Source: Pseudomonadota bacterium (GTDB lineage Bacteria; Pseudomonadota; Gammaproteobacteria; Competibacterales; Competibacteraceae). Taken from it: a stretch of DNA of 12,424 bases. Made by a program: the position numbers and the translations under genes. The stretch covers positions 1-12,424 of the forward strand of contig JAGTSD010000015.1 of NCBI GenBank assembly GCA_018262135.1, read 5' to 3'. A model generated the notes under the pieces. That model had not been told where the DNA came from. It did not search any database and saw only the letters and a program-made list of their open reading frames with translations. Below, one piece after another: positions 1 through 7,638 of the stretch; position 1 is the stretch's first letter; each line of letters starts with the position of its first letter.

Positions 1-4
1 GGGT

Positions 5-508
5 ATGACCACTTCGGTTGAATGGCCCTGCACCCGCGTATTCCGCGACCCCGTACACTTCCTCGCCCTCGGCTTCGGTTCCGGCTGCGCGCCGAAAGCG
101 CCCGGCACCTTTGGCACGCTGGCCGCGATTCCGCTGTATCTGCTCATGCAGCCCCTGCCGTTGTCGGCCTATCTGCTGCTGACCGCCGCCGGCTTCATGC
201 TGGGTGTCTGGGTCTGCGACCGCGCCGCCCGCAATCTGGGCGTCCACGATCATCCAGCCATCGTCTGGGATGAAGTGATCGGCTATCTCGTCACCATGAT
301 CGCCGCACCGCCGGGCTGGCTGTGGATTATCGCCGGCTTTGCGCTGTTCAGGCTGTTCGACATCCTCAAACCCTGGCCGATCCGGCGGGCTGATCAGCGC
401 ATCGGCGGCGGTTTCGGCATCATGTTCGATGACCTGTTGGCGGCGGGTTACGCCTGGCTGGGATTGCAGTTACTGGTTTACGGCGCGGCCCTACTGGACA
501 TTTCCTGA
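5..508 (+). CDS. pgpA: Phosphatidylglycerophosphatase A (PgpA)
   Basis: PgpA removes the terminal phosphate of phosphatidylglycerophosphate to give phosphatidylglycerol at the inner membrane. The 167-residue product is close to the E. coli length (about 172). Family blocks seen in order are GFGSGCAPKAPGTFGTLAA near residue 23, IVWDEVIGY near 86, RLFDILKPWPIRRAD near 116, and GIMFDDLLAAGYA near 138. The acidic residues of WDE and FDD are the expected metal/phosphate-site residues of the family. Several hydrophobic stretches fit a small polytopic membrane protein. The ATG lies only four bases from the window edge, so its ribosome-binding site is mostly unseen and a slightly earlier start cannot be excluded. 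In many proteobacteria pgpA follows thiL, which would lie just outside the window. Identification is firm. Confidence 0.95.
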   Translation: MTTSVEWPCTRVFRDPVHFLALGFGSGCAPKAPGTFGTLAAIPLYLLMQPLPLSAYLLLTAAGFMLGVWVCDRAARNLGVHDHPAIVWDEVIGYLVTMIAAPPGWLWIIAGFALFRLFDILKPWPIRRADQRIGGGFGIMFDDLLAAGYAWLGLQLLVYGAALLDIS

Positions 509-563
509 CTACTGCGTACAGACTTTACCGGTCTTTCCCTGGCAACCGATGGAATCCGCAACC

Positions 564-1838
564 ATGAAATTCGAGACGATCGCCATTCACGGCGGCTATA
601 CCCCCGAACCGACCACCAAGGCGGTCGCCGTTCCCATCTACCAGACCACGTCCTACGCCTTTGACGACACCCAGCATGGCGCCGATCTGTTCGATCTGAA
701 GGTGCCGGGCAACATCTACACCCGGATCATGAATCCCACCACGGCGGTGCTGGAACAGCGGGTGGCGGCGCTGGAAGGCGGGGTTGGGGCCCTGGCGGTA
801 TCGGCGGGTTCAGCGGCGATTACCTACGCCCTGATGACGATTGCCGAAGTCGGTGACAATATCGTCACGACCTCCACTCTGTACGGCGGTACCTACAACC
901 TGTTCGCTCATACCCTGCCGCGTTTCGGCATCGAGGCGCGCTTCGGCGACTACCGCGATATCGAGGGGCTGGGCCGGCTGATTGACGGCAAGACCAAGGC
1001 AGTGTTCTGCGAATCCATCGGTAATCCGGCGGCCAACGTGGTGGACTTCGGGGCACTGGCGGCGGTGGCCCACGCCCACGGCGTGCCACTGATCGTGGAC
1101 AACACCGTGCCGACGCCGTACCTGTGCCGGCCGTTCGAACACGGCGCTGACATCGTGGTTCATTCCCTGACCAAGTACATGGGCGGCCACGGCACCACCC
1201 TGGGCGGCATCATCGTGGATTCTGGCCGCTTCCCGTGGGACCAGCACAAGGAGCGGTTCGCCCGGCTGAACGAGCCGGACCCGTCCTATCACGGCGTGGT
1301 CTACGTCGAGGCACTGGGGCCGGCGGCGTTCATCGGTCGGGCGCGGGTGGTGCCGCTGCGCAATACCGGCGCGGCGATCTCGCCGTTCAACAGCTTCCTG
1401 ATCCTGCAAGGGATCGAAACCCTGCCGGTGCGGATGGACCGCCACTGCGAGAACGCAGTCAAGGCCGCCGAATATCTGAGGGATCATCCGCAGGTGGCCT
1501 GGGTGCGCTATCCAGCGCTGGCCGACAGCCCGGAAAAGCCGCTGGTGGATAAGTACATGGGCGGGCGCGGTTCCAGCATCCTCAGCTTCGGCATCCAGGG
1601 CGGGCGCGAGGCTGGCGCCAAGTTCATTGATGCCCTGCAACTGGTGACCCGGCTGGTCAATATCGGCGACGCCAAGTCGCTGGCCTGCCATCCAGCCACC
1701 ACCACCCACCGGCAACTGTCGCCGGCGGAACTTGAAAAGGCTGGCGTCAGCGAGGACCTGGTGCGGCTGTCCATCGGCATCGAACACATTGACGACATCC
1801 TCGCCGATCTGGAACAGTCGCTGGCGGCGGCGCGGTGA
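564..1838 (+). CDS. metY: O-acetylhomoserine sulfhydrylase (MetY-type, PLP-dependent)
   Basis: This Cys/Met-metabolism PLP enzyme most likely makes homocysteine from O-acetyl-L-homoserine and sulfide, in the cytosol. The 424-residue product opens with FETIAIHGGYTPEP and has TTSYAFDDTQHGADLF, NIYTRIMNPTTAVLEQR and AVSAGSAAITYAL, the last being the PLP-phosphate region. The Schiff-base lysine is K204 in the block HSLTKYMGGHG, and the C-terminal block is SLACHPATTTHRQLS. The length (about 420-430) and the long insertion after the lysine (GRFPWDQHKERFARLNEPDPSYHG) fit O-acetylhomoserine sulfhydrylases better than the shorter MetB/MetC or MetZ enzymes. I chose the ATG at 564 over an in-frame upstream extension to 339 because the family begins here, GGAA lies about nine bases upstream, and the extension would overlap pgpA in another frame. 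The 55-bp gap after pgpA is too short for a SAM riboswitch. Acyl substrate preference is inferred from family, not proven. Confidence 0.93.
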   Translation: MKFETIAIHGGYTPEPTTKAVAVPIYQTTSYAFDDTQHGADLFDLKVPGNIYTRIMNPTTAVLEQRVAALEGGVGALAVSAGSAAITYALMTIAEVGDNIVTTSTLYGGTYNLFAHTLPRFGIEARFGDYRDIEGLGRLIDGKTKAVFCESIGNPAANVVDFGALAAVAHAHGVPLIVDNTVPTPYLCRPFEHGADIVVHSLTKYMGGHGTTLGGIIVDSGRFPWDQHKERFARLNEPDPSYHGVVYVEALGPAAFIGRARVVPLRNTGAAISPFNSFLILQGIETLPVRMDRHCENAVKAAEYLRDHPQVAWVRYPALADSPEKPLVDKYMGGRGSSILSFGIQGGREAGAKFIDALQLVTRLVNIGDAKSLACHPATTTHRQLSPAELEKAGVSEDLVRLSIGIEHIDDILADLEQSLAAAR

Positions 1839-1853
1839 TCCCGTGAAGCTGCC

Positions 1854-2447
1854 GTGAAACAAGACCTGCTGAAGCTGTTGCAACGAACGTTGCGCGGTGA
1901 GTTGAACCGCACCCGACGCCGCAAGAGCCGGTCACCTTGGGTGATCGGCGGGCTGACGGTCGCTATCGTCGCGATCAGCTATGTCCTGCACGAACCCAGG
2001 GCTCCCACTTCAGCAGTAGCCCGGGGGATGGAATTAACCTGCACTGTGAAGTCGGTCTTTGACGGCGACACCCTGGCCGCCAGTTGTCCCGAGGGGGAAG
2101 TCAGGGTGCGAATGTTTGGCATCGACGCGCCGGAAATGGGCCAGGAACCGTGGGGCGACCGCTCGAAGGAGGCGCTGCGCGGTCTGCTACCCCGCCGCGA
2201 CTGGGTTCGTCTGCGGGTGATGGATCGGGACCGCTACGACCGAACGGTCGCCCAGGTCTTCGCCGGCGAGCGCGATGTCGGTCTGGAAATGGTTCGGCAG
2301 GGACGGGCGAGGGTGTACGAGCAGTACAATGACTCGCCGGCCTACCAGCAGGCTGAAGCCGAGGCCCGGCGGGCCCGGCGCGGCATCTGGGAAAAACCCG
2401 GCGGCCAGCGGGACCCCGCGACCTGGCGGCGGCTGAATCCGCGCTGA
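1854..2447 (+). CDS. Membrane-anchored staphylococcal-nuclease-like (thermonuclease family) protein
   Basis: A predicted Ca-dependent nuclease of the SNase fold. The 197-residue product has a basic N-terminus (RTRRRKSR, 19-26), one hydrophobic segment at about 29-45, and an SNase domain from about 60 to 180. Residues matching the staphylococcal nuclease active site are visible: D70/D72 in VFDGDT, R86 and D91/E94 in the RMFGIDAPE block, and R130 in RYDRT. The later block VRQGRARVYEQY and the ending RRARRGIWEKP also fit. The basic residues before the hydrophobic segment predict an N-in, C-out anchor with the catalytic domain in the periplasm. The start is a GTG 16 bases after the metY stop with only a weak ribosome-binding site. 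An ATG at 2028 would give a soluble form without the anchor. The physiological substrate is unknown; these proteins are usually annotated only as thermonuclease family. Confidence 0.88.
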   Translation: MKQDLLKLLQRTLRGELNRTRRRKSRSPWVIGGLTVAIVAISYVLHEPRAPTSAVARGMELTCTVKSVFDGDTLAASCPEGEVRVRMFGIDAPEMGQEPWGDRSKEALRGLLPRRDWVRLRVMDRDRYDRTVAQVFAGERDVGLEMVRQGRARVYEQYNDSPAYQQAEAEARRARRGIWEKPGGQRDPATWRRLNPR

Positions 2448-2471
2448 AGCCGATCCGACTGGCGATTCCTC

Positions 2472-3614
2472 ATGGCTGCGTCGCCTGCTGCACCCCCCAT
2501 CCACCGCGCTGCCATCCGTCAGGATGCTGAACAGTACCGCTGCGAGGGTGACTGGACGCTGGCTGGCGTCGAGACGCTGGAGGCGCAACTGCGTGGCATC
2601 TCCTGGCCAGCGGGCGAATTGCATCTGGATGGTTCCGCCATCCAGGCCATTGATACGACCGGCGCTCTGTGCTTGCTGAATATGGCCGCCGTGCTGGAAC
2701 AGGCCGGCCACGCGGTCTGCCTGGTCAACCTGCGCGAGGAGCATCAGGCCCTGCTGGATCTTGTGCGGGAACGCCGCGCCAGCGCCGGCGCGGTTCCGCC
2801 GCTCCCCGTGGCACGGGGGGCGCTGGAGCGAGTCGGCCGGTGGGTTGGATCGCACGCCCGCCACGCCATCGAATTCCTGGCGTTTATCGGCGAGGCGGCG
2901 GTGGCGCTGGGGCGATTGGTGGTGCGCCCCGGCCGGTTTCGCTGGCGGGCGCTATTCGGCAATATCGAAACCGCCGGCGTCCACGCCCTGCCCATCGTCG
3001 CCCTGCTGTCGTTCATGATGGGCATGGTCATCGCCTATCAGGGCGGGCAGCAGCTCAAGTTTTACGGCGCCAACATTTTCATCGTCGAACTGGTGTCGCT
3101 CACCATGCTGCGCGAACTGGCGCCGCTGATCACCGCCATCATCGTTGCCGGGCGCACCGGCTCGTCCTATACCGCCCAGATTGGTACGATGCGGATCACC
3201 GAGGAGGTGGATGCGTTACGCACCATCGGCATTCCGCCCATGGACCTGTTAGTGTTGCCCAAGCTGCTGGCGCTGACCCTCGCCCTGCCGCTGCTGACGG
3301 TATTCGCCGATGCACTGAGCGTGCTGGGCGGCATGGCGATGGCGCAAGTTATGCTGGACGTGAGTTTCAGCGATTTTCTCGACCGCTTCCCGCAGGTCGT
3401 GACGCCGACCTCGTTTCTGCTCGGCATCGGCAAGTCGCCGGTGTTTGCCGCCATCATCGCCCTGGTTGGCTGTTATCAGGGTTTCCGAGTGCGCGGCGGG
3501 GCCGACAGCGTCGGCCGACACACCACGGTCAGCGTGGTGCAATCCATATTCCTGGTCATCGCTGCCGATGCCCTGTTCTCGGTGGCACTGGGGAGCGTGG
3601 GGCTATGGCGTTGA
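2472..3614 (+). CDS. MlaE-family lipid ABC transporter permease with N-terminal STAS domain
   Basis: Inner-membrane permease of an Mce/Mla-type ABC transporter that moves phospholipid-like lipids between inner and outer membranes. The 380-residue product is a fusion. Residues 1 to about 105 form a STAS (MlaB-like) domain with the characteristic IDTTG turn at 60-64. Residues from about 125 to 380 are the MlaE (COG0767) permease. Its hallmark blocks are GNIETAGVHALPIV (163-176), the cytoplasmic coupling region MLRELAPLITAIIVAGRTGSS (from 212) and ITEEVDALRTIGI (242-254), followed by hydrophobic helices to the C-terminus. E. coli carries the STAS partner as a separate gene, mlaB. The ATG lies 24 bases after the nuclease stop, and the gene overlaps the ATPase gene by 10 bases. 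Whether the lipids move inward or outward cannot be read from the sequence. Confidence 0.94.
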   Translation: MAASPAAPPIHRAAIRQDAEQYRCEGDWTLAGVETLEAQLRGISWPAGELHLDGSAIQAIDTTGALCLLNMAAVLEQAGHAVCLVNLREEHQALLDLVRERRASAGAVPPLPVARGALERVGRWVGSHARHAIEFLAFIGEAAVALGRLVVRPGRFRWRALFGNIETAGVHALPIVALLSFMMGMVIAYQGGQQLKFYGANIFIVELVSLTMLRELAPLITAIIVAGRTGSSYTAQIGTMRITEEVDALRTIGIPPMDLLVLPKLLALTLALPLLTVFADALSVLGGMAMAQVMLDVSFSDFLDRFPQVVTPTSFLLGIGKSPVFAAIIALVGCYQGFRVRGGADSVGRHTTVSVVQSIFLVIAADALFSVALGSVGLWR

Positions 3615-4399
3615 ACGCGAACCCGGCCGAGACCGTGATCGCGGTGCGCGGCCTGCGCACCCAGTTCGGCCCGACGGTCATTCATGAGAATCTGGATCTC
3701 GATATCCGGCGCGGTGAAATCGTCGCCCTGGTCGGCGGTAGTGGCTCTGGCAAGACTACGCTGCTGCGGGCGATCATCATGCTGTTGCAGCCGGTGGCCG
3801 GTTCCATCGAGCTGTTCGGCCAGGAGATCGTCGGTATTAACGACCGTGTTGCGTTCCGGTTGCGCCGGCGGTTCGGGATGCTGTTCCAGCAGGGGGCGCT
3901 GTTCAGTTCGCTGACGGTACGCGAGAACGTGGCGGTGCCGTTGCGCGAGCATACCCGCCTGCCGGCGGCACAAATCACGGACATCGCCGATCTCAAGATC
4001 GCACTGGCCGGGCTGCCGGCGGATGCCGGCGCCAAGCTGCCGCGCGAGTTGAGCGGCGGCATGTTAAAGCGCGCGGCGCTGGCTCGGGCACTGGCGTTGG
4101 ACCCGGCGCTGCTGTTCCTGGACGAACCGACTGCCGGGTTGGATCCGGTCAGCGCCGGGGCGTTCGACGAACTGGTGGTGCAGCTCAAGGAATCGCTGGG
4201 GCTGACGGTGGTGATGGTGACCCACGACCTGGACACCCTGTGGAGCGCCACCGACCGGGTCGCGTTTCTGGGCGAAAAGCGGGTGGTCGGTTATGCGCCG
4301 ATGCGCGAGTTGACCCAAGCCGAACACCCGCTGATTCGGGCGTACTTCGAGGGGCCGCGCGGGCGCGCGGCGCGGGAGCAGGTGTGCAGAGCAAAGTGA
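3605..4399 (+). CDS. MlaF-like ATP-binding subunit of lipid ABC transporter
   Basis: Cytoplasmic ATPase that powers the MlaE-type permease encoded just upstream. The 264-residue product has a full ABC domain: Walker A GGSGSGKTT at 44-52 (K50), Q-loop Q95 in MLFQQGALF, signature LSGGM at 149-153 followed by KRAALARA, Walker B LLFLDEP with D173/E174, a D-loop AGLDP, and switch histidine H207 in VTHD. LSGGM in place of LSGGQ and the GALFSSLTVRENV block are typical of the MlaF/Mce ATPase subgroup rather than of importers in general. The ATG at 3605 lies inside the permease gene and gives a 10-base overlap. The 3' end overlaps the MCE gene by 16 bases, so the three are likely translated together. 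A much longer upstream frame extension exists but is only the antiphase shadow of the permease gene. Confidence 0.95.
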   Translation: MALNANPAETVIAVRGLRTQFGPTVIHENLDLDIRRGEIVALVGGSGSGKTTLLRAIIMLLQPVAGSIELFGQEIVGINDRVAFRLRRRFGMLFQQGALFSSLTVRENVAVPLREHTRLPAAQITDIADLKIALAGLPADAGAKLPRELSGGMLKRAALARALALDPALLFLDEPTAGLDPVSAGAFDELVVQLKESLGLTVVMVTHDLDTLWSATDRVAFLGEKRVVGYAPMRELTQAEHPLIRAYFEGPRGRAAREQVCRAK

Positions 4400-5373
4400 A
4401 TTACGCCCTGGTGGGGCTGTTCGTGGTGCTGCTGGGTTCGGCGCTGCTGAGCGCGGCGTTCTGGCTGACGCTGGGCGGCGAAACCAGGACTTACGACCGT
4501 TACCGGGTATATTTCCGGGAATCGGTAGCGGGTCTGAATCCCAAGGCCACGGTGCGTTATCGCGGCGTCCAGGTCGGACAGGTGGAATCCATTCGACTGG
4601 ACCCCAACAATCCCGATCAGGTGGATGTGGTGCTGAATATCGAACGCAGCACCCCTATCCGCCGCGACACCATCGCCACGCTGTCTACTCGGGGCTTAAC
4701 CGGCGTGGCGGCAGTGGAGTTGAGCAGCGGCAGCGGCCAGTCACTACTGCTGGAGAAACAAGCCGGTCAGGAATTGCCGGTGATTCAGGCTGGTCCGTCG
4801 CTGGTGGCGCGGCTGGATGACGCCTTTAACAATATGCTGGCCAACGTGGATAATCTGTCGCGGCGACTGGAACGGTTGCTGGGCGATGACAACCAGATCG
4901 CCCTGACCCGGACCCTGCAACATCTGGACACGATTACCGGCGCGGTCGCCGGGCGGTCCGACAGTCTGCGTCAGACGCTGACCAATGTGGAAACCTTCAC
5001 CGGTACACTGGCAGGGCGGGCGGAACGGCTGGGGAAGGCGCTGGATCGCCTGGTGATCACGCTGGAAGGTGCCGGCGACCTGAGCGGTCAGGTTAGCGCA
5101 ACGATGAGTGATTTTCGGGGGGCCGCCCAAGCGGTGCGAAAGACGGCGGATACTTTCAACCAGACCAGTCTGGATCTGGGCGGCATGGCCAGGGAGGGAC
5201 AGCGGGAGTTGCAGCGGTTGGGGCAGACCACCGTGCCCGAGTTGAACGAATTGCTGGCGCAGGCCAGCGAAATGGTGACGGCCCTGCGGCAACTGGCCGA
5301 ACTGTTGGAACAGAATCCCCGCACCCTGTTGCTGGGCAAGCCTGGCGGTCGGCCAGGGCCGGGAGAGGAATAG
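4384..5373 (+). CDS. MlaD-like MCE-domain protein with long helical C-terminus
   Basis: Periplasmic, inner-membrane-anchored lipid-binding subunit of the Mla-like transporter. The start is GTG at 4384, with GGAG about five bases upstream, inside the ATPase gene. The 329-residue product has an N-terminal membrane segment at about 8-28 and one MCE domain at about 38-116, with the blocks VYFRESVAGLNPKATVRYRGVQVGQV and TIATLSTRGLTGVAAVEL. A long, mostly helical region runs from about 140 to 310, rich in regularly spaced Leu/Val. It ends with the family-typical LLEQNPRTLLLGKPGG. E. coli MlaD is only about 183 residues, so the extra helical tail is more like other Mce proteins, where such regions form a channel or needle. 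A start further upstream at 4240 would run inside the ATPase gene and precede the membrane segment, so it is unlikely. Confidence 0.93.
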   Translation: MQSKVNYALVGLFVVLLGSALLSAAFWLTLGGETRTYDRYRVYFRESVAGLNPKATVRYRGVQVGQVESIRLDPNNPDQVDVVLNIERSTPIRRDTIATLSTRGLTGVAAVELSSGSGQSLLLEKQAGQELPVIQAGPSLVARLDDAFNNMLANVDNLSRRLERLLGDDNQIALTRTLQHLDTITGAVAGRSDSLRQTLTNVETFTGTLAGRAERLGKALDRLVITLEGAGDLSGQVSATMSDFRGAAQAVRKTADTFNQTSLDLGGMAREGQRELQRLGQTTVPELNELLAQASEMVTALRQLAELLEQNPRTLLLGKPGGRPGPGEE

Positions 5374-5403
5374 GTAAACAACGATGGGTCAAAGGGGAAA
5401 AAA

Positions 5404-6006
5404 GTGATAAAAAACAAATTCTTGATGGGAGGAATACTGCTGGCGCTGGCCGGGGGATGCACGCTGCCTCAGGATCAATCACCGCCGGCGCAAGGCTATT
5501 TGCTGGAGGTCGGGACTTACGCGCCGGCGCCAGCCCGACGCACCAGCGGCAAGACGCTGCTGGTGACTGTGCCCAAGGCGGCGCCGGGATTCGATTCCAA
5601 TCGCATCGCCTACACCCGGGAGCCCCCGAAGCTGGATTATTACAAGGACAGCATATGGAACGACGCGCCGGCCAAAATGCTGCTGCCGATCCTGGTGCGC
5701 GCCTTCGAGGCGACAGGCGCGTTCAAGGCGGTGGTATCGCCGCCGGCCCCGGGTCTGGCCAACCTGCGGGTGGATGTGGACGTCATCCGGCTGCAACAGG
5801 AATTCATGACCCAGCCCAGCCGGGTGCGGTTGATGGCGCGGATCAAGGTCGTGGATTTAAAGAGCGGGCACGTGCTGGGAACGCAGGTGTTCGAGGCGGT
5901 GGAGCCGGCGCCCAGCGACAACGCCAACGGCGCAGCCCGGGCAGCCAATGCGGCGGTGCAAAAGGTGCTGGATCAAATGGTGCGGTTCGCGCTGCGCTAT
6001 CTTTAA
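5404..6006 (+). CDS. ABC-type transport auxiliary lipoprotein (PqiC-like)
   Basis: Predicted outer-membrane lipoprotein of the ABC_trans_aux family, which partners Mce/MlaD or PqiB-type systems and probably links them to the outer membrane. The 200-residue product starts at a GTG preceded by an AAAGGGG ribosome-binding site. It has a lipoprotein signal: basic MIKNK, hydrophobic core LMGGILLALA, and lipid-attachment Cys19 in AGGC. The -3 residue is Ala rather than the usual Leu, so the lipobox is slightly atypical. The mature part shows family blocks GYLLEVGTY, LLVTVPKAAPGFDSNRIAY, YYKDSIWNDAPAKMLLPIL and the AFEATGAFKAVV segment. The gene lies 30 bases after the MCE gene and is the last of the plus-strand run. 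It sits where an mlaC would sit in the E. coli operon, but it is not an MlaC homologue by any motif I can see. Confidence 0.9.
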   Translation: MIKNKFLMGGILLALAGGCTLPQDQSPPAQGYLLEVGTYAPAPARRTSGKTLLVTVPKAAPGFDSNRIAYTREPPKLDYYKDSIWNDAPAKMLLPILVRAFEATGAFKAVVSPPAPGLANLRVDVDVIRLQQEFMTQPSRVRLMARIKVVDLKSGHVLGTQVFEAVEPAPSDNANGAARAANAAVQKVLDQMVRFALRYL

Positions 6007-6029
6007 AGATCAACGGGTTGAAGACGGGT

Positions 6030-6050
6030 AGGGTACGCAATGCGTACCTT
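6030..6050. repeat. Intergenic palindrome between convergent genes (REP-like or terminator hairpin)
   Basis: A perfect 7-bp inverted repeat, GGTACGC (6032-6038) and GCGTACC (6042-6048), encloses a three-base AAT spacer. It can be extended by a G-T and an A-T pair. It lies in the 97-bp gap (6007-6103) between the stop codons of the lipoprotein gene and the DAHP synthase gene. It could act as a bidirectional terminator, but no T-run follows on the plus strand and only a short A/T stretch is present on the other side. The 5' flank GTAGGG and the arm sequence look like dispersed palindromic repeats of the GTAGGGTGCGC type seen in many proteobacterial genomes. That resemblance is from memory and unchecked. 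Confidence 0.6.
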
Positions 6051-6103
6051 GCTCCTGGCGTCGGGCATCTGCATCACCAGCAGCAAGTGCAGCGGTTCGC
6101 ACG

Positions 6104-7522
6104 TCATGAATCGCTGTTCCCCTCGCTGGCGCTGGCGTTCGCCCCGGGCTCCCGCCGGTAGTCCTTGAGGGTTTCGGCGATCAGAAAGGCGAGTTCCAGG
6201 CTTTGCGAAGCGTTCAGGCGCGGATCGCAGAGCGTGTGATAACGGACAGCCAGGCCCTGCTCGGTGATCGCCTGCGCGCCGCCCAGGCATTCGGTGACAT
6301 CCTGCCCGGTCAACTCAAAATGCACCCCGCCTGGAATGCTGCCCTCGGCACGGTGGATGGCGAAGAACTGCCGCACCTCGTCGAGGATGCGGGTGAAGGG
6401 GCGGGTTTTGTAGCCGGTGCTGGTTTCCAGCGTATTGCCATGCATCGGATCGCAGGACCAGATCACGCACCGGCCTTCGCGTTGCACCACCCGGATCAGC
6501 GGCGGCAGAGCGGTTGCGATTTTATCCGCGCCCATGCGGCTGATCAGGGTCAGGCGGCCCGGCTGATCGTCTGGATTCAGCGCGTCCAGCAAGCGCAACA
6601 GGGTGTCGGGGGCAGCGGTCGGTCCCAGTTTGAGGCCGATGGGATTGGCGATGCCGCGCAGGAATTCAACATGCGCGCCGTCTACTTGCCGGGTGCGTTC
6701 GCCGATCCACAGGAAATGCGCCGAACCATCGTACCACTCACCGGTTTGTGGGTCGCACCGGGTCAGCGCCTGCTCGTAGCCCAGCAACAGTGCCTCGTGC
6801 GAGGTGTAGAAATTCACCTGCCGCACCTGCGGGTCGGCGACGGCATCCAGCCCACAGGCGCGCATGAACGCCAGCGTTTCGCTGATCCGGCTGGCCAGGT
6901 CGCGGTAGCGGGCACCCTGGGGGCTGGCGCGCAGGAAATCGAAATTCCATTGCTGAACCCGGTGTAGATCGGCGAAGCCGCCCTGGGCCAGCGCCCGCAA
7001 CAGGTTCAGGGTCGCCGCCGACTGGGCGTAGGCGCGCAACTGCCGGCGCGGGTCGGGATGGCGGGCTTCGGCGGTGAAGTCGAGATCGTTGACGATGTCG
7101 CCCCGATAGCTGGGCAGGGTCGTGCCGTTGCGGGTTTCGGTCGACGAGCTGCGCGGCTTGGCGAACTGGCCGGCCATCCGCCCGACCTTGACCACCGGAC
7201 AGGCGGCGGCGAAGGTCAAAATGACAGCCATTTGCAACAGGACGCGGAACGTGTCGGTAATCGCGCGCTCGTTGAAATCAGCGAAGCTCTCGGCGCAGTC
7301 GCCGCCCTGGAGCAGGAACGCGCGCCCGGCAGCGACCTCGGCCAAGTGCTGGCGCAGCGTACGGATTTCGCCGGCGAATACGAGGGGCAACGAGGCCGCC
7401 AGCCGCTCCTCGACCTCGGCCAGCGTCGGCAGGTCGTCGTAAACCGGCATTTGCGCCGCCGGGCGTTGCCGCCAGCTTGTCGGGGTCCAGGGAGTTTGGG
7501 GGTGTGGCATGGGTTGGGACAT
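6104..7522 (-). CDS. Class II 3-deoxy-7-phosphoheptulonate (DAHP) synthase
   Basis: First enzyme of the shikimate pathway: condenses phosphoenolpyruvate and erythrose 4-phosphate to DAHP in the cytosol. The 472-residue product is a class II (plant/Mycobacterium AroG-like) enzyme, unrelated in sequence to E. coli AroF/G/H. Diagnostic blocks in order are [11 protein letters not shown] (Cys76, metal ligand), [115 protein letters not shown] and [15 protein letters not shown]. The last group supplies the remaining His, Glu and Asp metal ligands. I chose the ATG at 7522. A TTG-initiated extension to 7573 adds 17 residues without family similarity, and an ATG at 7510 is also possible. The gene lies 116 bp downstream of lpxB on the same strand; no other aromatic-pathway gene is in view. 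Confidence 0.95.
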   Translation of the reverse strand: MSQPMPHPQTPWTPTSWRQRPAAQMPVYDDLPTLAEVEERLAASLPLVFAGEIRTLRQHLAEVAAGRAFLLQGGDCAESFADFNERAITDTFRVLLQMAVILTFAAACPVVKVGRMAGQFAKPRSSSTETRNGTTLPSYRGDIVNDLDFTAEARHPDPRRQLRAYAQSAATLNLLRALAQGGFADLHRVQQWNFDFLRASPQGARYRDLASRISETLAFMRACGLDAVADPQVRQVNFYTSHEALLLGYEQALTRCDPQTGEWYDGSAHFLWIGERTRQVDGAHVEFLRGIANPIGLKLGPTAAPDTLLRLLDALNPDDQPGRLTLISRMGADKIATALPPLIRVVQREGRCVIWSCDPMHGNTLETSTGYKTRPFTRILDEVRQFFAIHRAEGSIPGGVHFELTGQDVTECLGGAQAITEQGLAVRYHTLCDPRLNASQSLELAFLIAETLKDYRREPGANASASEGNSDS

Positions 7523-7638
7523 TGGGGTATCCGAAAGCCGGTGGAAAGCTGGCTCCACTGTTCTATAGATCAAAGAGTTAGCTTACGTCTCTCAGAATTG
7601 GGGAAACTCGCCACGCAAACCAGAAGAAACTCCTGCTT

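Noticed and set aside
509..563. Possible SAM or other methionine riboswitch before metY
   Set aside because: The gap to pgpA is only 55 bases, too short for an aptamer plus expression platform, and I see no matching helices.
810..1883. Long minus-strand open frame (357 codons) opposite metY
   Set aside because: It is fully antisense to a clear PLP enzyme, is rich in Arg/His/Gln as expected for the shadow of GC-rich coding DNA, and shows no recognisable domain.
2669..3604. In-frame 5' extension of the MlaF-like ATPase gene
   Set aside because: The extension runs in another frame through the permease gene, is Arg/Gly/His-rich and lacks any motif. ABC homology begins at the ATG at 3605.
5457..6161. 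234-codon plus-strand frame over the lipoprotein gene
   Set aside because: It overlaps the lipoprotein gene in another frame, is Gly/Arg-rich and low in complexity, and runs through the palindrome into the opposite gene.
7540..7638. Possible promoter before the DAHP synthase gene (TATAGA-like hexamer on the minus strand)
   Set aside because: No convincing -35 element at 16-18 bases, so it is not supported beyond chance.
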